Of a stretch of DNA of 6,744 bases, positions 1-6,631 are shown in pieces (positions within the stretch are counted from its first letter, which is position 1; the number at the start of each line of letters is the position of its first letter). A program made the translations under genes and the position numbers. The notes under the pieces were generated by a model. It searched no databases and was not told the origin of the DNA. It saw only the letters and a list, made by a program, of their open reading frames with translations. The stretch lies in the NCBI GenBank assembly GCA_003513895.1, contig DOSU01000021.1, forward strand, positions 27,399-34,142. The letters are read 5' to 3'. This DNA is from Rikenellaceae bacterium. GTDB taxonomy: Bacteria; Bacteroidota; Bacteroidia; Bacteroidales; UBA932.

Positions 1-579
1 ATTCACCTCTTGTGCACCTCCACAGATAATACAATCCTGAAGGCCGTTTTTGATCATAAAATATCCCATTCCAATAGAGTGGGAACCGCTTGCGCAAGCA
101 CCGGCTATAGTAAGGTTAATACCCTTTAGCCGGAAAATGACAGAAAGGTTCATGCTCACTGTTGAGTTCATGGACTGAAATACAGAGCCGGAACCAACGA
201 GTGTTGTATTTTTTTTCTCCCTGATAAGGTCTATCCCTTCAATCACTGCCAAAGCACTGCTATCGTTACCGTACAGAATTCCTACTTCATTTTTGTCAAG
301 AAAATCATCGTCTATACCGGAATTTCTAAGAGCTTCAACCGTTGCCACGTAAGAGAATGCAGCCTCCTGAGACATAGATATTCTTTTTCTTCGATCGAGC
401 AGTTTTGTAAGGTCCGGTTTTGGCAGAATCCCTGTAAGCAATGAGCGAAAGCCCATATCCTCTCTTGATTTGTCCACTCCTATTCCCGATTTCCCCTCTC
501 TAAGAGAAATGAGCACATCGTCAAGATTCTGACCTATGCACGAATAAATGCCCATTCCGGTTATAACTACTCTTGCCAT
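1..579 (-). CDS. Beta-ketoacyl-ACP synthase, FabB (KAS I)-like, N-terminal part only
   Basis: Starts at the ATG at 579-577 and stays open for 193 codons to the window edge, so the C-terminal half is missing. The family condenses malonyl-ACP with an acyl-ACP or acyl primer in the cytoplasm. The protein opens with the usual thiolase-fold strand (MARVVITGMGIYSCIG) followed by SLREGKSGI. The active-site cysteine is C162 in ACASGSHSIG, then comes the CGGAQE strand. Spacing and wording match E. coli FabB (Cys163 in ACATSAHCIG) better than FabF, as recalled rather than aligned. The two catalytic histidines lie beyond the edge, so full activity cannot be judged. It begins 6 bases after the reductase gene and is probably co-transcribed and perhaps translationally coupled. 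With the lyase two genes upstream, chain extension of an aryl polyene is more likely than housekeeping fatty acid synthesis; this is inference. Family call is firm, pathway role less so. Confidence 0.9.
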   Translation of the reverse strand, partial: MARVVITGMGIYSCIGQNLDDVLISLREGKSGIGVDKSREDMGFRSLLTGILPKPDLTKLLDRRKRISMSQEAAFSYVATVEALRNSGIDDDFLDKNEVGILYGNDSSALAVIEGIDLIREKKNTTLVGSGSVFQSMNSTVSMNLSVIFRLKGINLTIAGACASGSHSIGMGYFMIKNGLQDCIICGGAQEVN

Positions 580-585
580 ATGATG

Positions 586-1314
586 CTAAGTATATAATCC
601 TCCGTTAATTGAAATAACTTCTCCAGTAATATATGATGCTTCTTTTGAAGCCAGGAAGCCAACAAGTGAAGCAACCTCCTCGGCTTTGCCAAATCTTTCC
701 ATTGGCACTTGTTTTTTGAGAAGCGATTCGTCCAGGCCTGCAGTCATGTCGCTAACAATAAAGCCAGGAGCAACTGCATTTACGGTAACTCCCTTTTTGG
801 CAACCTCCTGGGCAAGTGCTTTGGTGGCTGCAATTACCCCGCCTTTTGCCGCAGAATAATTCGTTTGACCGGGAAGACCCTTAATGCCGGAAAGTGAAAC
901 AATATTGATTATTCTCCCAAATCTTTTAACAAGCATGTTCTTAATGAGCGGACGGGTAACATAAAACATCCCGTTTAGGTTTGTGTCAATCACACTTTGC
1001 CACTCATCAGTTTCCATCCAAATCATAAGGTTGTCTTTCCTTATTCCGGCATTATTAACAAGAATCTCAATATACTCTTCCGGATTAGCCTTATGCCAAG
1101 AGCTAAGGGCTATTTCCACCTCCTCACGGTTCGAAACATTAAATTTTATTAATGTTGCCGTTCCTCCGTTCCTTAAAATAGCTTCTTCAGTATTTTTCGC
1201 ACCCTCTTCATTGGAAAGATAGTTTATTAAAATATGGTAACCCATATCGGAGAGTTTAAGCGCAACTGCTCTCCCGATTCCCCTGCTAGCCCCTGTTACC
1301 AATGCAAATTTCAT
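586..1314 (-). CDS. fabG: 3-oxoacyl-ACP reductase, FabG-type short-chain dehydrogenase
   Basis: A complete 242-residue classical SDR, the usual length for FabG. Visible motifs: the nucleotide-binding TGASRGIG at residues 7-14, NNAG at 87-90, the active-site Asn N112, and the catalytic set S140, Y153 and K157 in the normal Ser-13-Tyr-4-Lys spacing. The C-terminal ITGEVISINGG is the usual FabG ending. It should reduce 3-ketoacyl-ACP to 3-hydroxyacyl-ACP with NADPH in the cytoplasm. The N-terminus is short (only six residues before the glycine motif), which fits the ATG chosen. That ATG lies one base after the lyase stop codon (TAA-G-ATG on the minus strand), implying co-transcription and probable translational coupling. 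The position between an aromatic ammonia-lyase and a ketosynthase suggests it acts in each cycle of polyene chain growth rather than in the core fatty acid pathway. That role is inferred from context; the enzyme class is secure. Confidence 0.93.
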   Translation of the reverse strand: MKFALVTGASRGIGRAVALKLSDMGYHILINYLSNEEGAKNTEEAILRNGGTATLIKFNVSNREEVEIALSSWHKANPEEYIEILVNNAGIRKDNLMIWMETDEWQSVIDTNLNGMFYVTRPLIKNMLVKRFGRIINIVSLSGIKGLPGQTNYSAAKGGVIAATKALAQEVAKKGVTVNAVAPGFIVSDMTAGLDESLLKKQVPMERFGKAEEVASLVGFLASKEASYITGEVISINGGLYT

Positions 1315-1315
1315 C

Positions 1316-2836
1316 TTAATTCTCTTTTAAAAAATTAATAATCGATTCAATATCCTTGTATTTTGGGGTATCCTCAACGAATTTTGGGAAGAATTTTCTT
1401 ATTGAGTTGAATATATTTCTGCTTTCGTTGCAAAGTTCTCCTGAAATGTCAAGGTAATCCACTGCCTGGCAAATTGCCATAAAATGCACTGCCATAACCT
1501 GATATCCATTCTCAACAACCTTGGCGGCAATGAGTGCAGAGTTTGTACCCATGCTGACAATGTCCTGATTGTCGTTGTTGTTTGGAATTGAATGAACATA
1601 CATCGGATTTGATAAAGTCTGTGATTCTGCAGTTGTAGATGTTGCCGTAAATTGTGCTGCCTGCAGACCGTAGTTTAAACCAAGCTTGCCAAGATTTACG
1701 AAAGGAGGCAGTATTCCATTGATTCTGTCGTGAAACAAATAATTTAACTGCCTTTCCATTAGCATTGTGAGCTTGGTTATTGCAATTTTTAATTTATCCA
1801 TTTCGAAACTAACATAATCTCCGTGAAAATTTCCTCCGTGGTAGATATTTTCATTTACAGAGTCAACAATAGGATTGTCGCAAACGCTGTTGAATTCAGT
1901 AACAACAACACTTTTTGCATTTTCAATTGTGTCGTGTACGGGACCTAGAATTTGAGGTACGCACCTCAGCGAGTAGTAACCCTGAACCTTATGTTCAAAT
2001 ATCTTCTGGTTGTTTTCTACTTCATACAGATCCTCTGCTCTTTTTTTGAGTCTTTTTGAGCTTTTAAACGACTTTCTCATTGAATCTGCAATAAACCGCT
2101 GACCGGGATGTGGTCTTGATTCGTTCAGTGCCTTTGAAGCAAAATCATCGTATGAAGAGGCTATTTCGTTCATAAGAACAGATGCAGCAGTTGCCCATTT
2201 AAGAAGTTTTTCGGAATAGAATATATTCACCGATCCGATTCCGGACATGACACTTGTGCCATTTGCTATGGCAAGGCCCTCGCGGATGTAAATATCCAGA
2301 GGTTTGATTCCTTTTTCGGCCAGCAAAGAAGAGGTGTCCCTCATCTCTCCTTTATATGTTACCTCCCCCTCTCCAATGAGTGCAAGTCCAATATGTGCCA
2401 TTTGCACAAGATCTCCGCTTGCCCCAACTCCTCCATGTTCCGGGATGAGAGGATAAATTTCCGAGTTCAAAAATGTTATGATTAAATCCGTTAGCTCTTT
2501 ATTCACACCGGACATTCCCTTTAGAAAAGTGGAGAGTCGTGCAAGCATTGAAGCCCTCACAAAAACATCGCTGAGCGGGTTGCCTGCTCCGCAGGAGTGA
2601 GATCGAATAATGTTATACTGAAGTTCTTTGAGTTGATTGTCATCAACTCTGTACTGCGCCATTGGCCCAAAACCTGTATTAATTCCGTAAATTATCTTCT
2701 TTCCGGCGAATGCCTTAAGAAATTCATAACTTCTTACAACTCTTTCGTTGATATCCGGGGCAACAGACACAGCCTCATTATTCAGAACAACCCTAATTAT
2801 ATCTTCAAAAGATATTTTGTCGCCAATAGTTACCAC
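1316..2836 (-). CDS. Aromatic amino acid ammonia-lyase (MIO family), probably tyrosine ammonia-lyase
   Basis: A complete 506-residue member of the HAL/PAL/TAL family, which eliminates ammonia from an aromatic amino acid. The Ala-Ser-Gly triplet that cyclises to the MIO electrophile is at 139-141 within GGVGASGDLVQ. Catalytic Tyr is Y50 in IYGINTGFGP; other family residues include N192 (NGTSVM), Y288 and R291 (YYSLRCVPQ) and N321 (DNP). FTATSTTAESQ and SIPNNNDNQD near the C-terminus, and the total length, match my memory of the Flavobacterium johnsoniae tyrosine ammonia-lyase; no alignment was run. The product would be 4-hydroxycinnamate, a flexirubin-type pigment precursor. The residues at the selectivity pair are S79-H80, as in histidine ammonia-lyases, so tyrosine preference rests on overall similarity and context. 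The start is GTG: the in-frame TAA at 2845-2843 allows no earlier ATG, and the N-terminus lines up with the homologue. A HutH annotation is the likely mislabel; no other hut gene is nearby. Confidence 0.9.
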   Translation of the reverse strand: MVTIGDKISFEDIIRVVLNNEAVSVAPDINERVVRSYEFLKAFAGKKIIYGINTGFGPMAQYRVDDNQLKELQYNIIRSHSCGAGNPLSDVFVRASMLARLSTFLKGMSGVNKELTDLIITFLNSEIYPLIPEHGGVGASGDLVQMAHIGLALIGEGEVTYKGEMRDTSSLLAEKGIKPLDIYIREGLAIANGTSVMSGIGSVNIFYSEKLLKWATAASVLMNEIASSYDDFASKALNESRPHPGQRFIADSMRKSFKSSKRLKKRAEDLYEVENNQKIFEHKVQGYYSLRCVPQILGPVHDTIENAKSVVVTEFNSVCDNPIVDSVNENIYHGGNFHGDYVSFEMDKLKIAITKLTMLMERQLNYLFHDRINGILPPFVNLGKLGLNYGLQAAQFTATSTTAESQTLSNPMYVHSIPNNNDNQDIVSMGTNSALIAAKVVENGYQVMAVHFMAICQAVDYLDISGELCNESRNIFNSIRKFFPKFVEDTPKYKDIESIINFLKEN

Positions 2837-2862
2837 AAATTTTTACAGTTTTATTAATTCAG

Positions 2863-2898
2863 CAAATTTAGAAAATATATTAAAATAGTAAAGCTAAA
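2863..2898 (-). promoter_or_regulatory. Candidate promoter of the lyase-reductase-ketosynthase operon
   Basis: In the 57-base gap between regulator and lyase, the minus strand reads TAAATTTG at 2870-2863, a perfect match to the Bacteroidota -7 motif TAnnTTTG. The upstream -33 element is poor: TTTA at 2898-2895 instead of TTTG, with a 24-base spacer, longer than usual. Transcription would begin near 2857 and give a leader of about 20 bases before the GTG. The upstream part overlaps the regulator stop codon. Read-through from the regulator gene is the alternative; the gap is AT-rich and holds no evident terminator hairpin. Confidence 0.4.
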
Positions 2899-3832
2899 AT
2901 TTGCTTTTAGCTCTTTTTCCCTTTAAAAAACTAATAAATTCTTCACTTTCCAACACTTCAATTTCATTGCACAATCCAAGAACAAACCTCCCTACTCCCT
3001 GATAATCAAAAACATTACCGCTAAAAATAAATTCGTTGTCGGATATTTGCTCTAAATATTGTTCACTAAGAGGAAATTCCTCAACCAGAAGTGTTGCTGC
3101 AACAATTGATAATTTTAGTTTAACCGGTTTTTCATTATGTCCGGAGAATCTAAAGAGATCTGTTTTACTTTTTTCGTGTAACTCTTTGAAACGCCATTCT
3201 GAATTTTCAATTATTACCTCTTCTATTCTGGGTATATTGAAATATTTGCATTTACCGCTTTCAATTTCATAACAGAAGATATTTACCATGTTCACTCCAA
3301 AAGAGATTGGTTCAACAACTCTGTCCGATGTTATACCGCTGTGAATAGAGTGGTAATTTTTAAGGACAACAACCCTCTCCTCGGCTATTGCATACAGTAA
3401 ATTGCTTATAACCCTGTCCGTTCCCGGCCTCACAACAAGCGGGGCAACATCCTTAAAGTCATAAATCTTGTTGAGTTTTCTTTTTATTGCAAGAATAGCC
3501 TGGCTGCCTGAATCAAACACCTCCAAAGCCCTTTTGATAATATATGCCTCTTCCTCATTAAAATATGCAAGATCGGAGATCATCCTGAAATATTTTGAAT
3601 CTTTTGCCAGTGAGATTCCATCTTCGTTTTTATTTAGCCTCAGACCTGCATTTTCAAATGTATCCAGATACCTGTAGACAGTTCTGGGAGATACTTCAAG
3701 TGAATCTGCAATTGATTCAATGGAATTCCTTCTCGAATTGTCTGTCAAAAGCTGCATGATTTTAAGCAGTCTTTCAAGTTTTGGCTGATCCATAGTTATG
3801 TTGAAAAGTTTAAGTGTTGCTAATTTAGTCAT
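2894..3832 (-). CDS. HTH/WYL-domain transcriptional regulator
   Basis: A 312-residue protein of the DeoR/YafY-like type. Residues about 16-63 form the winged helix-turn-helix (LERLLKIMQLL, then SIADSLEVSPRTVYRYLDTF, whose end is the recognition helix). Residues about 146-206 fit a WYL domain; FCY at 186-188 stands where Trp-Tyr-Leu usually lies, followed by FNIPRIEEV. Residues about 236-305 resemble the C-terminal WCX extension (VKLKLS... ending IEVLESEEFISFLKG). Such proteins are cytoplasmic DNA-binding regulators whose WYL domain is thought to sense a ligand, in some cases nucleic acid. The ATG at 3832-3830 follows an A-rich stretch; M14 at 3793 is an alternative that would keep the whole HTH. 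It is divergent from tldD by 30 bases and upstream of the lyase operon by 57, so it could control either or both. No target can be shown from the sequence. Confidence 0.88.
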   Translation of the reverse strand: MTKLATLKLFNITMDQPKLERLLKIMQLLTDNSRRNSIESIADSLEVSPRTVYRYLDTFENAGLRLNKNEDGISLAKDSKYFRMISDLAYFNEEEAYIIKRALEVFDSGSQAILAIKRKLNKIYDFKDVAPLVVRPGTDRVISNLLYAIAEERVVVLKNYHSIHSGITSDRVVEPISFGVNMVNIFCYEIESGKCKYFNIPRIEEVIIENSEWRFKELHEKSKTDLFRFSGHNEKPVKLKLSIVAATLLVEEFPLSEQYLEQISDNEFIFSGNVFDYQGVGRFVLGLCNEIEVLESEEFISFLKGKRAKSKF

Positions 3833-3847
3833 TTTTCGGTTACTTTG
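3815..3847 (+). promoter_or_regulatory. Candidate tldD promoter, Bacteroidota type
   Basis: GTTG at 3815-3818 resembles the -33 TTTG element, and TTACTTTG at 3840-3847 matches the -7 consensus TAnnTTTG at all but its second base. They are separated by 21 bases, within the expected range. Transcription would start near 3853, about ten bases before the ATG at 3863. The -33 part lies within the opening codons of the divergent regulator gene, so regulator binding or transcription could interfere here. This is motif inspection only. Confidence 0.35.
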
Positions 3848-3862
3848 TGCAAAACAAACCTG

Positions 3863-5284
3863 ATGACACGACTCAATGAGATGATGACCCTGTTCGGGGT
3901 AACAGAGAATGATCTCAAAAAGCTCATTAATATTGCTCTATCCAAAGGCGGGGACTATGCCGACATTTACTTTGAACACAGTACATCAAATGAACTTTCA
4001 CTTAGAGACAAAGAGGTTAACGGAGCCGGAAGTCATATAGATTACGGAGTTGGAATAAGGGTTTTGGCAGGAGACAGAACAGGATATGCATATACAGAAA
4101 TAACAACACTCAAGGAGATGGAGAAAGCGGCAAAGGTCGCTTCCGGTATTGCAACCGGAGAATTCAAAGCCCAAATTCCCATAATTGTTTCTCCACTGAA
4201 ATTCACACCGAGATATTCTGTATTGCTTCCATGGGAAGAAAAAAATATTTCCGATAAAATACCTTATCTTCAAGAACTTAACTCAAGGATATTTGAAGCC
4301 GACAAGCGAGTGAGTAAGGTTATTGCTCGAATATCTGATTCATCTACCAGCATACTTTTTTTTAATTCACTGGGAATAATTGCATGTGACCACAGACCTA
4401 TGGCAGCAATTACCGCAACATGCATTATGGAGAGCGAAGGCAAGGTCGAAAATGGAAGTGCTTCAAGAAGTTTTCGCTGCGGATTTGAATTCCTGACAAA
4501 AGAAATTGTTAAAGAGATTTCCGAAGAGGTTGTAAAAAAGACATCTGTTTCATTTGAAGCTGTTCAGCCATCCGGCGGAGAAATGCCGGTCGTGATGGGA
4601 TCCGGAAGTTCCGGAATTCTTTTGCATGAAGCAATTGGTCACTCTTTTGAAGCAGATTTCAACAGGATGAACACCTCTATCTTTTCAGATAAACTCGGGA
4701 AGAAGATTTGTTCGGAAGAGATTTCGGTTATTGACGACGGTACTGTATTTGGAAACAGAGGTTCAATCAATTTTGACGACGAAGGAGTAGTTTCGCAAAA
4801 GACATTCATGGTTAAAGATGGGATTCTTAATTCTTACCTTCACGACAGAATAAGTTCAAACTATTACAAAACAGCTCCAACCGGCAACGGGAGACGTGAA
4901 TCGTTCAGATTTATGCCACTCCCCCGAATGAGAGCAACATATATGGAGAGCGGCAAAAATAAGGAGTGCGATATCATCTCTTCTGTAAAAAAAGGCATTT
5001 ATGTAGATAATTTTTCAAACGGACAGGTTCAGATAGGCGCCGGTGACTTTACCTTCTTCGTGAAATCGGGATTCCTAATTGAGAACGGGAAACTGACAAG
5101 TGCAATAAAGGATATAAATATAATAGGCAACGGACCTGAAGCTCTTGCAGATATTGTTGCTGTTGCCAACAATTCTCAAATTGACAACGGAACATGGGTC
5201 TGCGGAAAAGAACAATATTGCGCTGTTTCCTGTGGTATGCCATCTGTGTTGGTAAGCAAATTAACTGTAGGAGGAATCAACTGA
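3863..5284 (+). CDS. tldD: TldD-type metalloprotease, catalytic subunit
   Basis: A 473-residue TldD/PmbA-family protein. The metal-binding HExxxH motif is present as HEAIGH (H255, E256, H260), followed by SFEADF. The C-terminal metal-site region reads CGKEQYCAVSCGMPS, with C447 at the usual zinc-ligand Cys position. GVVSQKTFMVKDGILNSYLHD and GDFTFFVKSG are further family segments. In E. coli, TldD and TldE form a heterodimer that cuts unfolded or short peptides, matures microcin B17 and degrades CcdA; TldD carries the zinc. The same biochemical role is expected here, with unknown substrate. There is no signal peptide, so it is cytoplasmic. The frame is open from a TTG at 3845, but that codon lies within the candidate -7 element, so the ATG at 3863 was chosen; it follows an A-rich stretch. 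ATGs at 3881 and 3884 are also possible, since family homology becomes evident only near ENDLKKLINIALSKGGDYA. The tldE start follows one base after the stop. Confidence 0.92.
   Translation: MTRLNEMMTLFGVTENDLKKLINIALSKGGDYADIYFEHSTSNELSLRDKEVNGAGSHIDYGVGIRVLAGDRTGYAYTEITTLKEMEKAAKVASGIATGEFKAQIPIIVSPLKFTPRYSVLLPWEEKNISDKIPYLQELNSRIFEADKRVSKVIARISDSSTSILFFNSLGIIACDHRPMAAITATCIMESEGKVENGSASRSFRCGFEFLTKEIVKEISEEVVKKTSVSFEAVQPSGGEMPVVMGSGSSGILLHEAIGHSFEADFNRMNTSIFSDKLGKKICSEEISVIDDGTVFGNRGSINFDDEGVVSQKTFMVKDGILNSYLHDRISSNYYKTAPTGNGRRESFRFMPLPRMRATYMESGKNKECDIISSVKKGIYVDNFSNGQVQIGAGDFTFFVKSGFLIENGKLTSAIKDINIIGNGPEALADIVAVANNSQIDNGTWVCGKEQYCAVSCGMPSVLVSKLTVGGIN
5268..5275 (+). promoter_or_regulatory. 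Strong Shine-Dalgarno site for tldE
   Basis: TAGGAGGA lies within the last codons of tldD (encoding VGG), with 10 bases between it and the tldE ATG at 5286. It is the only near-perfect Shine-Dalgarno seen upstream of a gene here. The other starts follow A-rich or featureless stretches, as is common in Bacteroidota. It supports the 5286 start. It may also be partly forced by the conserved Val-Gly-Gly codons at the TldD C-terminus. Confidence 0.55.
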
Positions 5285-5285
5285 T

Positions 5286-6626
5286 ATGAGAGACAAAATC
5301 AAAGAGACCGCTCAGTTTGCACTAGAACTGTCACTAAAATACGGTTGCCAGGAATCAAGAATTATTACCGACATTAATACCCAGAGTTCTTACACAGTTA
5401 GAGACAACAAGCTCGACAGGCTCAACCGTTCTACAGGCTCTTCGTTATTTGTACAGCTTTATGTAGACGAGAGATTTGGAAATTACTCGTCGAACAGAAC
5501 CGAACCTAAAGAGCTGGAAAACTTTATTAAAAATGCAGTTTCAGCCACAAGGCTAATTGCTGCTGATCCATACCGCTCTCTTCCTCCCAAAGAGCTTTAC
5601 TACGCTGGAGGAAGGCCTGACCTCAAACAGTGCGACGATTCGTTTGACAATATTTCCGAGCAGGTCAAGTCCGGAATTGCTTTTGACTGTGCATCTGAAA
5701 TGTACGGGAAAGATAAGCGTATATTATCTGTAAACAGTGAATACGGCGATACTTCCGATTACACATATATGATAGATTCGCAGGGATTTGAAGGAGAATC
5801 CAAAGAGACAATATTTACAATAAGCGCAGAATGCTCGGTTAAAGACAAGGGAGACTCCCGGCCGGAATCATGGTGGTATGAAAGTTCTATTTTGTTTGAA
5901 GATTTAAAAACCAGGGGTTGCGGAGAAAAGGCAATGAAAAGAGCTCTTGCCAGGCTTGAGCCAAAAAAAATGAAATCGGGTAAATATTCGATGGTAATTG
6001 AGAACACAGTATCCAGCAGAATTATTTCTCCGGTACTAAGTGCGCTAAACGGATCGGCAATTCAGCAAAACAACTCCTTTTTAAAAGATAAACTTAATTC
6101 CAGAGTTTTCCCTGAAGATTTTTATCTTTCCGACAAACCGCATACTATAGGAGCAATAGGATCCAGATATTTCGACGGAGAGGGAATTGCCACAAAGGAG
6201 ATGAATATTATCGAAGCAGGAGTAATAAATTGTTTTTTCATAAACAGTTACTACTCTAAAAAACTAAAAATGCCCATTACAATTGAGGGACCATCTCTAT
6301 TAACTTGTACTGGAAAAGGAGATTCTGATAAATTTTCCGGCAAAAAAGACCTTGATTATATTCTTAAAAAAACCGGAAAAGGAATTTTCGTTACCGGATT
6401 CAATGGAGGAAACACAAATTCTTCTACCGGCGACTTTTCCTTTGGTGTTCAGGGATTCTACTTTGAAAACGGCGTAATTCAACACCCCATAAAAGAGATG
6501 AATGTAACCGGTAATATCATTCCTCTCATAAACAGCCTTATTTTTACCGGGAACGACCCGAGAAAATCAAGTCGCTGGCAAATACCCACACTCGCTTTCG
6601 AATCTGTAAACTTTAGCGGAAACTAA
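5286..6626 (+). CDS. tldE: TldE/PmbA-family protein, non-catalytic partner of TldD
   Basis: A complete 446-residue protein of the TldD/PmbA family, close to the usual TldE length. Family segments visible: NNSFL at 262-266, the FDGEG loop at 296-300 followed by ATKEMNIIEAGVINCFFIN, GDFSFGVQGFYFENG at 382-396, and a C-terminal region ending WQIPTLAFESVNFSG. The stretch where TldD carries HExxxH is here RIISPVLSAL (245-254), with no metal-binding histidines, as expected for TldE. In E. coli the TldE subunit is required with TldD to form the active protease chamber; the same pairing is inferred here. The gene starts one base after tldD (TGA-T-ATG) with a strong Shine-Dalgarno, so the subunits should be made in step. 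No signal peptide or membrane segment is apparent. The middle region (about 100-210) is poorly conserved by eye. pmbA is the alternative symbol. Confidence 0.9.
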   Translation: MRDKIKETAQFALELSLKYGCQESRIITDINTQSSYTVRDNKLDRLNRSTGSSLFVQLYVDERFGNYSSNRTEPKELENFIKNAVSATRLIAADPYRSLPPKELYYAGGRPDLKQCDDSFDNISEQVKSGIAFDCASEMYGKDKRILSVNSEYGDTSDYTYMIDSQGFEGESKETIFTISAECSVKDKGDSRPESWWYESSILFEDLKTRGCGEKAMKRALARLEPKKMKSGKYSMVIENTVSSRIISPVLSALNGSAIQQNNSFLKDKLNSRVFPEDFYLSDKPHTIGAIGSRYFDGEGIATKEMNIIEAGVINCFFINSYYSKKLKMPITIEGPSLLTCTGKGDSDKFSGKKDLDYILKKTGKGIFVTGFNGGNTNSSTGDFSFGVQGFYFENGVIQHPIKEMNVTGNIIPLINSLIFTGNDPRKSSRWQIPTLAFESVNFSGN

Positions 6627-6631
6627 TTAAT

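Noticed and set aside
709..1222. Short open frames on the plus strand opposite the reductase gene
   Set aside because: They mirror a well-conserved gene on the other strand and resemble no known protein. The same applies to opposite-strand frames within the lyase, regulator, tldD and tldE genes.
1..1314. Core fatty acid synthesis operon (fabB/fabG)
   Set aside because: Possible for the two genes alone, but the co-transcribed aromatic ammonia-lyase makes a dedicated pigment pathway more likely. The left flank is missing, so this is not fully excluded.
1316..2836. Histidine utilisation (HutH)
   Set aside because: No hutU, hutI or other hut gene is adjacent; neighbours are a ketoreductase and a ketosynthase, and overall similarity recalled is to a tyrosine lyase.
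2836..2845. Minus-strand ATTTG next to the lyase start as a -7 promoter element
   Set aside because: Its final G is the first base of the GTG start, so transcription would begin inside the gene. The perfect TAAATTTG at 2870-2863 is better placed.
2837..2893. Rho-independent terminator between regulator and lyase
   Set aside because: The gap is AT-rich with T runs, but no stem with GC pairs followed by a T tract was found.
3845..3862. TTG as an upstream start giving six more residues for TldD
   Set aside because: The TTG lies within the candidate -7 element (3840-3847), and the extra residues have no recalled family counterpart. The ATG at 3863 follows A-rich sequence.
3863..6626. A modified-peptide (microcin B17-like) system around TldDE
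   Set aside because: No precursor peptide, cyclodehydratase, radical SAM or exporter gene is present in the window; tldDE pairs are widespread without them.
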